Assembly: GCA_000437595.1 (NCBI GenBank)
Contig: FR899835.1
Coordinates: 1-8,552 of the forward strand
Source of the DNA: Faecalibacterium sp. CAG:74
Lineage (GTDB): Bacteria > Bacillota > Clostridia > Christensenellales > Aristaeellaceae
Length of the DNA: 8,552 bases
Reading direction: 5' to 3'
Shown here: positions 1-6,116 of the stretch, piece by piece
How the letters are laid out: every line of letters begins with the position of its first letter
Numbering within the stretch: the stretch's first letter is position 1
Program-made: the position numbers and the translations under genes
Notes under the pieces: generated by a model
Seen by the model: only the letters and a program-made list of their open reading frames with translations
Told to the model about the DNA's origin: nothing
Databases searched by the model: none

Positions 1-19
1 CAAGGGAGGAACTCCCTTG
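1..19. repeat. GC-rich hairpin A (pair 1)
   Basis: A perfect inverted repeat with 8-base arms CAAGGGAG (1-8) and CTCCCTTG (12-19) and a 3-base loop GAA. It is followed six bases later by hairpin B with the same geometry. No T-tract follows on the plus strand, so it does not look like an ordinary intrinsic terminator. It begins at the first base of the window, so further units may lie upstream. Confidence 0.8.
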
Positions 20-25
20 TGGGGT

Positions 26-44
26 CAAGGGGCAACGCCCCTTG
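26..44. repeat. GC-rich hairpin B (pair 1)
   Basis: A perfect inverted repeat with arms CAAGGGGC (26-33) and GCCCCTTG (37-44) and loop AAC. It shares the CAAGGG arm start, arm length and loop length with hairpin A but is not an exact copy, so arm identity has changed while pairing was kept. The spacer between A and B is six bases (20-25). Confidence 0.8.
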
Positions 45-109
45 GGTTTCCCCCAATCAACACGCGGGCGTTGTATGAGCGTGTCACCGACTCAATCGCG
101 CGAAAGGGT

Positions 110-128
110 GCAGGGACAAAGTCCCTGC
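110..128. repeat. GC-rich hairpin C (pair 2)
   Basis: A perfect inverted repeat with arms GCAGGGAC (110-117) and GTCCCTGC (121-128) and loop AAA. With hairpin D it forms a second pair with the same 19-6-19 base layout as hairpins A and B. It lies in the untranslated region before the DUF3783-like gene. Confidence 0.8.
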
Positions 129-134
129 CGGAGT

Positions 135-153
135 CCAGAGGCAGCGCCTCTGG
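135..153. repeat. GC-rich hairpin D (pair 2), touching a ribosome binding site
   Basis: A perfect inverted repeat with arms CCAGAGGC (135-142) and GCCTCTGG (146-153) and loop AGC. The last two bases of its 3' arm are also the first two of the GGGGAGG Shine-Dalgarno sequence (152-158) of the next gene. If the hairpin forms in RNA it could partly mask that site or insulate it from upstream structure. The effect is inference. Confidence 0.8.
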
Positions 154-167
154 GGAGGTCTTTTGAT

Positions 168-575
168 ATGGAAAGTAAGTTGATTTTGGCGTTTCATGTG
201 GCACCGCAGAAACTGGGGAAAATCCGGTTCTGCGCGATGAAAATGGGGATGCGCGTGATGGACGTGCCGCTGGCGGACTGCGGGCAGACGCTGGGGGCAC
301 TGTGCGGAAAGGCGGAGCGTCAAGCGGATGCAGCCGCGCCGGAGAATGCCGTCGGCAGCGAAATGCTCTACTTCGCGTTCTCGGAACTGCCGCTGGTGGA
401 ACGCTTCCTGACGACGATGAAGCAAATGCGCGTCCCCCCGGTGCGGCTCAAGGGCGTTATGACCGAAACGAACCTCGCATGGACGCCCGCCCAGCTGTAT
501 GAGGAGCTGACGCGCGAGCATCAGGCGATGGCGGGGCACGGCGCGCCCATCCACGCGGCAAAACAGGAGGAATAA
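168..575 (+). CDS. DUF3783-like protein
   Basis: A 135-residue soluble protein without signal peptide or membrane span. The C-terminal half carries a pattern I associate with DUF3783, a small family of unknown function in Clostridia: a hydrophobic-acidic stretch LYFAFSELPLVERFL (67-81), then LKGVMTETNLAWTPAQLYEELTREH (about 94-118), with the Thr-x-x-Asn-x-x-Trp core near 99-105. The N-terminal part (about 1-50) is a mixed segment ending in a GQTLGALCG stretch, possibly a small alpha/beta unit. The ATG at 168 is chosen because GGGGAGG (152-158) lies nine bases upstream. An in-frame ATG at 42 would put the hairpin repeats inside the coding region and has no ribosome binding site. The stop codon abuts the pectinesterase start, so the two are probably cotranscribed. 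Function unknown; the family call is from memory of the pattern. Confidence 0.75.
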   Translation: MESKLILAFHVAPQKLGKIRFCAMKMGMRVMDVPLADCGQTLGALCGKAERQADAAAPENAVGSEMLYFAFSELPLVERFLTTMKQMRVPPVRLKGVMTETNLAWTPAQLYEELTREHQAMAGHGAPIHAAKQEE

Positions 576-1547
576 ATGATGCTGATTCAGGTGGCACCAG
601 GGCAATCCCTGCAAACGGTGATTGATGCGCTTCCGGCGGACGACCAGCCTGTGACGATTCATCTTGCGCCCGGCGTGTACGAGGAAAAAATCGCGCTTCG
701 CCGCCCGCACACCCGCATTGAGGGCGAAAGCGCCGAAACGACCCGCATCACTTGGCACGACGGCGCAGCGGAAATCCTCCCCGACGGCAAAAAACGCGGC
801 ACGTTCCGCACGGCAACGCTGCTTATCAACGCCCGCGACTGTGCACTCCGCAACGTGACAGTGGAGAACAGCGCATATCCGCGCGAGCAGGTCGGTCAGG
901 CGCTTGCCCTCTATGTGGACGGCGACGGCTTCCATTGCGAGGACTGCACGCTCAAATCCTGCCAGGATACGCTGTTCACCGCGCCCCTGCCGCCCCGCGA
1001 AATCCAAAAGGACGGCTTCATCGGCCCGACGCAGTTCCTGCCGCGCATCCCACAAAGGCAGGTCTACCGTCATTGCCGCATCGAGGGCGATGTCGACTTC
1101 ATCTTCGGCGGCGCGGCGGCGTGGTTCGAGGACTGCGATATCGTGAGCATCGACGGTCTGCGCGACCACGGCGACCGCAAAGAACCCGCGCTCGGCTTCT
1201 GCACGGCGGCATCCACCCCGGAAGGGCAGGAATTCGGCTATGTGTTCATGAAATGCCGCTTTCAGGGCGAGGGCGTCCCGGACGGCGCGATTTACCTCGG
1301 CAGACCGTGGCGCGAGTTCGCGAAAACTGTCCTGCTGCACTGCGAACTGGGCGCGCATATCCGTCCGGAGGGGTGGCACGACTGGAATAAGCCCTGCTTC
1401 CCCGCGACGGGCTACTACGCGGAGTTCGCATCCACCGGCGCGGGCAGCCAAGGTCAGCGCGCGGCGTATGTGCATCGGCTGACGGCGGAGGAAGCGGAAA
1501 AGTACACGTTCGAGCGGTTCTGGGCGTCTATTTCGCCGGAAGGGTGA
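576..1547 (+). CDS. Pectinesterase family protein (probably cytoplasmic)
   Basis: Carbohydrate esterase family 8 enzyme (PF01095 fold, right-handed beta-helix) that removes methyl esters from galacturonate in pectin. Family motifs appear in order: GVYEEK (33-38), QALAL (108-112), QDTLF (130-134, with acid/base Asp131), DVDFIFG (172-178, with nucleophile Asp174) and LGRPW (241-245, with Arg243). All three catalytic residues are present, so activity is likely. At 323 residues it covers the catalytic domain only and has no signal peptide, unlike secreted plant-pathogen pectinesterases. It probably acts on imported methylated oligogalacturonides. The start directly follows the previous stop codon. 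AGGAGG at 565-570 is five bases from the ATG at 576 and eight from a second ATG at 579, so the true start may be 579. No other pectin gene is in the window. Confidence 0.93.
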   Translation: MMLIQVAPGQSLQTVIDALPADDQPVTIHLAPGVYEEKIALRRPHTRIEGESAETTRITWHDGAAEILPDGKKRGTFRTATLLINARDCALRNVTVENSAYPREQVGQALALYVDGDGFHCEDCTLKSCQDTLFTAPLPPREIQKDGFIGPTQFLPRIPQRQVYRHCRIEGDVDFIFGGAAAWFEDCDIVSIDGLRDHGDRKEPALGFCTAASTPEGQEFGYVFMKCRFQGEGVPDGAIYLGRPWREFAKTVLLHCELGAHIRPEGWHDWNKPCFPATGYYAEFASTGAGSQGQRAAYVHRLTAEEAEKYTFERFWASISPEG

Positions 1548-1570
1548 CATTGACAGTATCATACGAAAAA

Positions 1571-1608
1571 CGCCGCAGACGCGCTGATTTCAGCCCGTGT
1601 CTGCGGCG
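1571..1608. terminator. Bidirectional intrinsic terminator between convergent operons
   Basis: Arms at 1571-1583 and 1596-1608 pair over 13 bases with one G-T wobble (core CGCCGCAGAC / GTCTGCGGCG). On the plus strand the stem is followed by AATTTTATTT, and on the minus strand by five T (plus-strand A at 1566-1570). It sits 23 bases after the pectinesterase stop and five bases from the GNAT stop codon, so it can end both converging transcripts. Confidence 0.88.
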
Positions 1609-1612
1609 AATT

Positions 1613-2212
1613 TTATTTATCCGGATATTTGATGAGGTCGTAGAGTGTGCCGAGTTCGCCCGCGTCGCGTGTGCCAGCCAGTTCCATCCCTAAATGCACA
1701 TACTTGTCGCATTTCGACTTTGCGTCCGTTTCCAGAATCACCGGCACTTGCAGGCGGTTGCCGTCAGCGAACGCCATCTCCAGCACCTTCCGCATGTACC
1801 CCTGCCCCTGATACTTCTCCGTCACGCACACCAGCCCGACGTAGATGTGCGGCTTTTTCTCCTTGTCGTAGCGGTCGTTCAGGCTTGCCCCGGCGCGCTT
1901 CATCAGCCGCGCAAACCGGCACAGTTCCCGGAAGGTCATCGCCTGAAACACGCCTTTGAGCAGTGGGAGAAACGCCGTCAGCTTCACCCTTTCGCCCGGC
2001 AGACGATAGGCAATGAACGCTTCGCCGCGCTCACTGGTGGTGTAGAGCAGTCCGGCAGCGAGCATCGCGCGGACAAAACCGCAGATATACAGCGCTGTTT
2101 TGTCAGGAGAAGAACATGCCGCCCCCATTCCGGTTTCCTTGCCGTAATCGTAGTAGCCAAAGGCATGACCGATGGCTTGAATGGATGCTTCATCGAGGGT
2201 TGTTAGACGCAT
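1613..2212 (-). CDS. GNAT family N-acetyltransferase
   Basis: A 199-residue protein with one GNAT fold, expected to move an acetyl group from acetyl-CoA to an amine; the acceptor cannot be predicted. The core is at about 121-165: beta4 HIYVGLVCVTEKY (122-134), the acetyl-CoA pyrophosphate loop QGQGYM (135-140), matching Q/R-x-x-G-x-G/A, the following helix RKVLEMAF, and beta5 VPVILETDAKSK (156-167), then the KYVHLGMELAG segment typical of the C-terminal end. The ATG at 2212 is chosen because AAGGAG (minus strand, 2227-2222) lies nine bases upstream. An in-frame ATG at 2248 would add 12 residues but has no ribosome binding site. It is the last gene of the methyltransferase operon, 57 bases after the membrane protein gene, with no clear promoter of its own in the gap. 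Confidence 0.88.
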   Translation of the reverse strand: MRLTTLDEASIQAIGHAFGYYDYGKETGMGAACSSPDKTALYICGFVRAMLAAGLLYTTSERGEAFIAYRLPGERVKLTAFLPLLKGVFQAMTFRELCRFARLMKRAGASLNDRYDKEKKPHIYVGLVCVTEKYQGQGYMRKVLEMAFADGNRLQVPVILETDAKSKCDKYVHLGMELAGTRDAGELGTLYDLIKYPDK

Positions 2213-2269
2213 GTCAGTTTTCTCCTTGTATATTGTTTTCAAATTCATCCGTGCCGTCTGAAAACAGAA

Positions 2270-2755
2270 TCAGTGCGGCATCAGCATGACCAGCCCCGCA
2301 ATGATGAACGCACCGACGAGCCAAATCACCGTCAGCGTCAGGCGCTTTTTGAGCATCTGCCCCCACGTCTGCGTATACCGCATGTCCTCCATCTTCGGAA
2401 TCGCCCAGAACTTGCTGTGACCGACCCAGAGCATGTCAATCACCAGCCCGTCAAACCAGTTCATGACCTCCAGAAACAGCACGCCCTGTCCGTATGCCGT
2501 CCAGAAGTCCGTGACGCGATTCCACACGCCAATCATCAGCACGGGCGCGACAAGCAGCAGCACATACAGCGCAATCATGCAGTTCCGGCGCTTCTTCTGC
2601 ACCGTTGCGCGGTCAATCAGCCCCCGTGAAATCGCGCACTCCTGAAATGCCTTCGGGTAGAAGTACAGCCCATTGATGGCGTTATTCCCGACCACGACTT
2701 TCACAATCAGCCACAGCAGAAAGCAGTACAGAACCAACTGAATCACAATCGTCAT
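2270..2755 (-). CDS. Multi-span membrane protein of unknown function
   Basis: A 161-residue protein with hydrophobic segments at about 3-23, 59-79, 86-108 (weaker) and 139-158, so three or four spans are likely. A basic loop KKRR (54-57) precedes the second span. A conserved-looking stretch DMLWVGHSKFWAIPKMEDMRY (about 107-127), rich in Trp and charged residues, lies between the last spans; I have an impression of similar hypothetical membrane proteins in Clostridia but cannot name a family. The ATG at 2755 overlaps the stop of methyltransferase 4 as ATGA, and AAGGAG (2770-2765) sits nine bases upstream inside that gene. The frame stays open further upstream, but that part is a shadow of the methyltransferase. 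Tight coupling suggests the two proteins are made together, possibly in fixed ratio. Confidence 0.85.
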   Translation of the reverse strand: MTIVIQLVLYCFLLWLIVKVVVGNNAINGLYFYPKAFQECAISRGLIDRATVQKKRRNCMIALYVLLLVAPVLMIGVWNRVTDFWTAYGQGVLFLEVMNWFDGLVIDMLWVGHSKFWAIPKMEDMRYTQTWGQMLKKRLTLTVIWLVGAFIIAGLVMLMPH

Positions 2756-3384
2756 GATGATTTTCTCCTTGCGTCCGCAGATGCGCCCATGCGAATCAGC
2801 GCCACCGCGCAGGGAATCCGCCCTTCGCACATCGTATATTGTACATCTGTATAGCCCGCGTCGGCGAAAAACTGCCGGTACGTTTCCAGCGTAAATTCGC
2901 GCTTGAAGTCCGCGCCCGCCTTGCCGATGACGCCGGAAACGCGGTTCGTTTTGCCCTTGCCCGTTCGATTCATGTAGGTGGGGATGATAAGTTTTCCACC
3001 CGGCTTGCACACGCGGTCAAGCTCCCGCAGCGCCTGATGCGGATTATCCAGCAGGTGAATCACGTTCGCGGCGACAACGGCATCAAAGCGCGCATCGGAG
3101 TAGGGAAGATGCAGGATATCCGCCTGCTCAAACCGCACATGCGGATATTGCCCGTACTTCTTCCGGGCGCGCGCAAGCATCTTCGCGGAGAAGTCCGTTG
3201 CCGTCAGGGATTTGCAGCGCTTTGCAATCACACCGCTGAGCAGCCCTGTGCCGCACGCGCATTCCAGCACGTCGTCCGTCGGCGAAATCAGCCCCGCAAC
3301 CACCTTGCACAGTTTGCGATTCGCTTTGCGGTTGATGCCATCCGCGAAAATATCGTAGACCCATGCGACGTTGTCCCAGAACAT
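2752..3384 (-). CDS. Class I SAM-dependent methyltransferase (operon methyltransferase 4)
   Basis: A 210-residue Rossmann-fold methyltransferase of the UbiE/Methyltransf_11 type. SAM-binding motif I is VLECACGTG (39-47), the acidic end of beta2 is TATDFS (61-66, Asp64), the motif II region is ADILHLPY (88-95), beta4 is FDAVVAANVIHLLDNP (100-115), and the post-motif is RVCKPGGKLIIPT (124-136). The fold and cofactor are secure; the substrate is not readable. The start has AGGAGG (minus strand, 3396-3391) six bases upstream, and that site overlaps the TAG stop of the hydrolase-like remnant. The 3' end overlaps the membrane protein start by four bases. The C-terminal tail RRKSS is basic. It differs clearly in sequence from the other three methyltransferases of the operon. 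Confidence 0.92.
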   Translation of the reverse strand: MFWDNVAWVYDIFADGINRKANRKLCKVVAGLISPTDDVLECACGTGLLSGVIAKRCKSLTATDFSAKMLARARKKYGQYPHVRFEQADILHLPYSDARFDAVVAANVIHLLDNPHQALRELDRVCKPGGKLIIPTYMNRTGKGKTNRVSGVIGKAGADFKREFTLETYRQFFADAGYTDVQYTMCEGRIPCAVALIRMGASADARRKSS

Positions 3385-3394
3385 GGTGCTCCTC

Positions 3395-3610
3395 CTATGC
3401 CGTGATGAACGGCAGCCCAGGCAGTTTGCCTGCGTCCATGATGCTTATCAGCATGTCCGCAAAGCCTTTCGGGTCGCGAATCTGGTATTGTATGTGGTTG
3501 AAGTCCGCAAAAATCGGGAAATTCGCCGCCGGATACGCCTGCATGACCGCCGAACGGTACTTCATGTGCTCCTCGATGCTGCCGAACTCGAAGAAAGCGC
3601 GTCTGCCCAA
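3395..3610 (-). pseudogene. C-terminal remnant resembling an alpha/beta hydrolase
   Basis: An open frame of about 71 codons starting directly after, and in the same frame as, the TGA stop of the oxidoreductase gene. The peptide resembles the end of an alpha/beta hydrolase: a strand with FEFGSIEEHMKYR, then YPAANFPIFADFNHIQYQIRDP and GFADMLISIM. The His of FNHIQYQIRDP sits where hydrolases carry the catalytic His before an E/D-P-x-x-F helix. The first two thirds of such a protein, including a GxSxG nucleophile motif, are missing. The first codon available as a start is TTG at 3610, without a good ribosome binding site. An internal ATG at 3565 has GAGGAG only three bases upstream. It may be a gene fragment left after deletion or a small protein in its own right. 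Its TAG stop overlaps the Shine-Dalgarno site of methyltransferase 4. Confidence 0.5.
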
Positions 3611-4537
3611 TCATTTCAGGTACTTTCCGCATTCCTTCTCCAACGCGCGCCAGACGGGATAATCCGCGCCGTTTGCATCAAAAAATTGCTTCAAGTCCCG
3701 GTTGAGCGCACTCATTTCATCCGTGGCGCGCATCGCGTGGTCGGATGCGCAGACTTTGCCGAGGCTCGTCGCCGCCATCAGCTTGAAGAAGCGCAGGCAC
3801 GCCTTGTGGTACTTGTCGCTCTCGAACGCCTTGTCGGCATCCGGCAGAATCTCGTGCCCGGCGTCGCGGATGGCGCGGTACGCTTCGATGTTTGCGTCCA
3901 CCATCTTGCGCAGGTACGCCGTATTCCCCTTGAGCTTCTTCAAGTTGCCGTCTGTTTTGTAGCACGCAAACGCCGCCGGGGTGACGAACGCGGCATGACA
4001 GAGCAGATAATCGCCCATGTTCGGCTGATAGACGACCTTGTACCTCGTTCCGGCGAAAATCTCGTCAATCAGCGCCTTGTTGGACGGCGATGTGCGCAGC
4101 TGACCAATCGTGATTTTCTTCAGGTCAATCGACACGACGCGGCTGCTTTCCCGATGCCCGGCGGACAGGGAAAACGCGAACATGACGTTTTTCTCCGGCA
4201 GCTGTGCCACCAGCGCATCCGTGCGCAGGTTATTGCCGACGAACACGATGTTCTCCGCCCTGCTCTTCCGCAAAGGTTCAAGGAGGTTTTCCAGCTGGGT
4301 GTAGCGCACGACGACGAAAATAACGTCATACGGACTATCCGGCGAAAGCTCCGTCACCACCGGGATGTGCGTCACCGACGGAAACGGCAGCAGCTGATTC
4401 TTGATGCGCAGCCCGTTCTGCTTGATTTCCTCCGCCCATTTGCCGCGCGCCAGCAGGGTCACGTCTTTCCCCGCGCGGCAGAGATTGCGTGCCAGATTAC
4501 AGCCGAGAACACCCGCACCGAAAACGAGGATTTTCAT
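3611..4537 (-). CDS. Ketopantoate reductase (ApbA/PanE) family oxidoreductase, divergent
   Basis: A 308-residue protein with an N-terminal NAD(P)-binding Rossmann domain: GAGVLGCN (7-14), a second strand ending DVTLLARG (25-32), and the FVGNN turn (99-103) typical of the ketopantoate reductase N-domain. A helical C-terminal domain follows (about 170-308). True PanE enzymes carry a catalytic Lys and a nearby Asn in a W-x-K-L-x-x-N-x-x-x-N-P segment. Aligned by eye at the Pro (187), this protein has Leu178 and Ala182 in DYLLCHAAFVTP, so both residues appear to be missing and pantothenate synthesis is doubtful. Cys and His residues are frequent here (C180, H181, C192). AAAGGA lies ten bases before the ATG. 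It follows methyltransferase 3 by 19 bases, so it probably reduces or oxidises an intermediate of the same pathway. Confidence 0.85.
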   Translation of the reverse strand: MKILVFGAGVLGCNLARNLCRAGKDVTLLARGKWAEEIKQNGLRIKNQLLPFPSVTHIPVVTELSPDSPYDVIFVVVRYTQLENLLEPLRKSRAENIVFVGNNLRTDALVAQLPEKNVMFAFSLSAGHRESSRVVSIDLKKITIGQLRTSPSNKALIDEIFAGTRYKVVYQPNMGDYLLCHAAFVTPAAFACYKTDGNLKKLKGNTAYLRKMVDANIEAYRAIRDAGHEILPDADKAFESDKYHKACLRFFKLMAATSLGKVCASDHAMRATDEMSALNRDLKQFFDANGADYPVWRALEKECGKYLK

Positions 4538-4556
4538 GGTTGCTTTGTCCTTTCCA

Positions 4557-5165
4557 TTATTTTCGTGCCGTCACGCACAGCCAGCCTTTGCCGTTCTTGT
4601 GCGTCTCCACTTGGCGGAAACCCACCTGTTCCAGCATGGTTTTGAGCTGTGTGTCTTTGTAAATCGTCATGCCGGGAATCTTCTCCGTCCACTTCTCGTC
4701 CTGCGCATGATCGCCATCGGACTCGTTGCAGAGGAAGAACGTCCCGCCGGGCTTCAGCACGCGCCCAACTTCACGGAAGCACGCGGGCAAGTCGCCCCAG
4801 AAATACACCGTCTCGAATGCTGTTGCCACGTCAAACTGCGCGTCATCAAACGGCAATGCCTGCACGCTTGCCTGCAGCACTTCGCAGCGGCCAGCGCTTA
4901 CGGCGGTTTGGTTGAGCTTTCGCGACTTCTCTACGCTGACGGGAGAATAGTCGATACCGCACACTTTTCCCGTCGGGCACTTTTTCAGCATCAGACGCAG
5001 ATTCGCGCCGCCGCCGCACCCACAGTCCAGCACATCCGCATTCTCCGCCAGCGGCAGGAAGCGAAGCCCCCAGTCCGCAAGCGCCCGATGCCCGATGTTC
5101 ATCATGACGACCATGAGGCGGCCGCCGAAGCCTGTCGGCTTGCGGGTGTTCTCGAAAAACGCCAT
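4557..5165 (-). CDS. Class I SAM-dependent methyltransferase (operon methyltransferase 3)
   Basis: A 202-residue methyltransferase. Motif I is VLDCGCGGG (45-53), beta2 ends in GIDYS (70-74, Asp72), the motif II region is VQALPF (101-106), beta4 is FDVATAFETVYFWGDL (111-126), and the post-motif is RVLKPGGTFFLCNESDGD (135-152). The N-terminus MAFFENTRKPTGFGGRLM with a following MMNIGH helix and the FETVYFW signature mark a subfamily that I recall from Clostridia with no assigned substrate. The start at 5165 has AAGGAGG seven bases upstream, overlapping the TAA stop of the 36-residue peptide, so translation of the two is probably coupled. The oxidoreductase follows 19 bases later. Confidence 0.92.
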   Translation of the reverse strand: MAFFENTRKPTGFGGRLMVVMMNIGHRALADWGLRFLPLAENADVLDCGCGGGANLRLMLKKCPTGKVCGIDYSPVSVEKSRKLNQTAVSAGRCEVLQASVQALPFDDAQFDVATAFETVYFWGDLPACFREVGRVLKPGGTFFLCNESDGDHAQDEKWTEKIPGMTIYKDTQLKTMLEQVGFRQVETHKNGKGWLCVTARK

Positions 5166-5177
5166 ATGGATTCCTCC

Positions 5178-5288
5178 TTATTTCACCAGCGACACAATCA
5201 GTCCCATGTCAGCGACCGCCCAGATTGCGCCGAGCGTCAGCAGCGCCGTAAAGCTGACGGCTTCCAGCGCGACAATCGACCAGACCAT
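5178..5288 (-). CDS. 36-residue single-span membrane peptide
   Basis: A short frame, easily missed, encoding 36 residues: MVWSIVALEAVSFTALLT at the start, a hydrophobic run through about residue 33, and a Lys at the end. It contains two Trp, one Glu (position 9), one Asp (about 27) and otherwise almost only small and aliphatic residues, so one membrane span is likely. AAGGGG (minus strand, 5302-5297) sits eight bases before the ATG, a proper site and spacing. The stop TAA (5180-5178) overlaps the AAGGAGG site of methyltransferase 3. It fills the gap between two methyltransferase genes with 13 bases on one side and 12 on the other, which argues against chance. Possible roles are a membrane anchor or regulator of a neighbouring enzyme; no family is recognised. 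Confidence 0.68.
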   Translation of the reverse strand: MVWSIVALEAVSFTALLTLGAIWAVADMGLIVSLVK

Positions 5289-5301
5289 GATTGCATCCCC
5301 T

Positions 5302-6093
5302 TTATTTTTGCAGCACGACGATGCGGTTTGAGATATTGCGCACCAGAGGAATCTTGTCCAGCACCTTGTAAATCGGCAGGAACTCCGCCATGCCTTCGGT
5401 CAGGCTGTGCTCTTCCACCAGCTGGAAGCCCGGCAGCAGCGCCGCCAGTGCCTGCCCATCGCGAACGCCCCATGTGAACTTCGCGTGGCTGCCCTCAACT
5501 GATTTTTCCTTGAAGTTGCGCACGACCAGCGGGTTCATCACTTCCACCAGCACGGTGACGCGCGGAAAGCGCCGAGCGATTACGTCGAAAATGCGCTGCA
5601 CGTCCGCTTCGCTCAGGTACATCGTCAGACCCTCGATGATGACCAGCGCGTCGCCTGATTCGAGAATCATACCGCCCCAGTCGTCCATCGCAGACATGGC
5701 GATTTGCGAGATTTTTCCGTTTTCCGGCAGCAGCTTTTCACGCACGGCGATGGTCTCCGGCAAATCGAGGTTATACCAGTGCTGATAGCCCTGCATCCGA
5801 TAGCAGCGCGTATCCAGCCCGCAGGCGATATTGACCGCCACCGCGCCCGGATGTGCCGACAGATAGGTCTTTACGAGCTTATCCAGCACGATGGTGCGGG
5901 CAATGACGCCGTTGGACATGGCACTGTCCTTATCCGCCAAGGAGAAATCGTAGTCGAGCCGGCGGATGATTTCGACGGCTTTCTCGTCGCGAACTGCCCC
6001 GCGGTTTTGGGTTTCCTTCGCGCGGGCGTAGACGGTTTGCAGCATGGTTTCCGGAACCCCGGAAAGGGTGACTTTGCTGCTGGTTTCACGCAT
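5302..6093 (-). CDS. Leucine carboxyl methyltransferase/TcmP-type SAM methyltransferase
   Basis: A 263-residue protein of the LCM family (PF04072; COG3315, which includes the polyketide O-methyltransferase TcmP and eukaryotic PP2A leucine carboxyl methyltransferase). Seen in order: RDEKAVEIIRRLDYDF (35-50), the SAM loop NIACGLDTRCYR (88-99), YNLDLPE with the acidic ribose-contacting segment (107-113), and EGLTMYL (154-160), the family's second signature. Members usually methylate carboxylates or hydroxyls of small molecules. The ATG at 6093 is chosen because an AGGAG site lies 11 bases upstream; an in-frame ATG at 6144 lies inside the previous gene. The gap to methyltransferase 1 is 23 bases and to the small peptide 13 bases. 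No polyketide synthase gene is nearby, so the substrate is open. Confidence 0.9.
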   Translation of the reverse strand: MRETSSKVTLSGVPETMLQTVYARAKETQNRGAVRDEKAVEIIRRLDYDFSLADKDSAMSNGVIARTIVLDKLVKTYLSAHPGAVAVNIACGLDTRCYRMQGYQHWYNLDLPETIAVREKLLPENGKISQIAMSAMDDWGGMILESGDALVIIEGLTMYLSEADVQRIFDVIARRFPRVTVLVEVMNPLVVRNFKEKSVEGSHAKFTWGVRDGQALAALLPGFQLVEEHSLTEGMAEFLPIYKVLDKIPLVRNISNRIVVLQK

Positions 6094-6116
6094 TCTTCCT
6101 GCATCTCCTGTCCCTA

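Noticed and set aside
1..153. CRISPR array
   Set aside because: There are only four palindromes with different arm sequences and six-base spacers in pairs; a CRISPR array needs near-identical repeats and longer unique spacers.
84..1562. A 492-codon open frame on the minus strand opposite the first two genes
   Set aside because: It is the antisense shadow of the DUF3783-like and pectinesterase genes. The translation is Arg/His-rich with no recognisable motif, and the plus-strand gene has a full set of CE8 motifs.
2213..2269. Possible separate promoter for the GNAT gene
   Set aside because: The 57-base gap is AT-richer and holds the ribosome binding site, but I could not find a -35/-10 pair with acceptable spacing.
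3611..3613. Stop-codon read-through joining the oxidoreductase to the hydrolase-like tail
   Set aside because: The oxidoreductase already has the usual family length, no selenocysteine-type stem-loop was evident, and a truncated neighbouring gene explains the tail more simply.
3371..4645. A 424-codon open frame on the plus strand
   Set aside because: It lies opposite the oxidoreductase gene and its neighbours, its product is low in family-like motifs and rich in Arg, His and Gln, and the minus-strand genes have ribosome binding sites and clear domains.
4401..5477. A 358-codon open frame on the plus strand
   Set aside because: It is the shadow of methyltransferase 3, the small peptide gene and the end of the LCM-type gene; no domain or ribosome binding site supports it.
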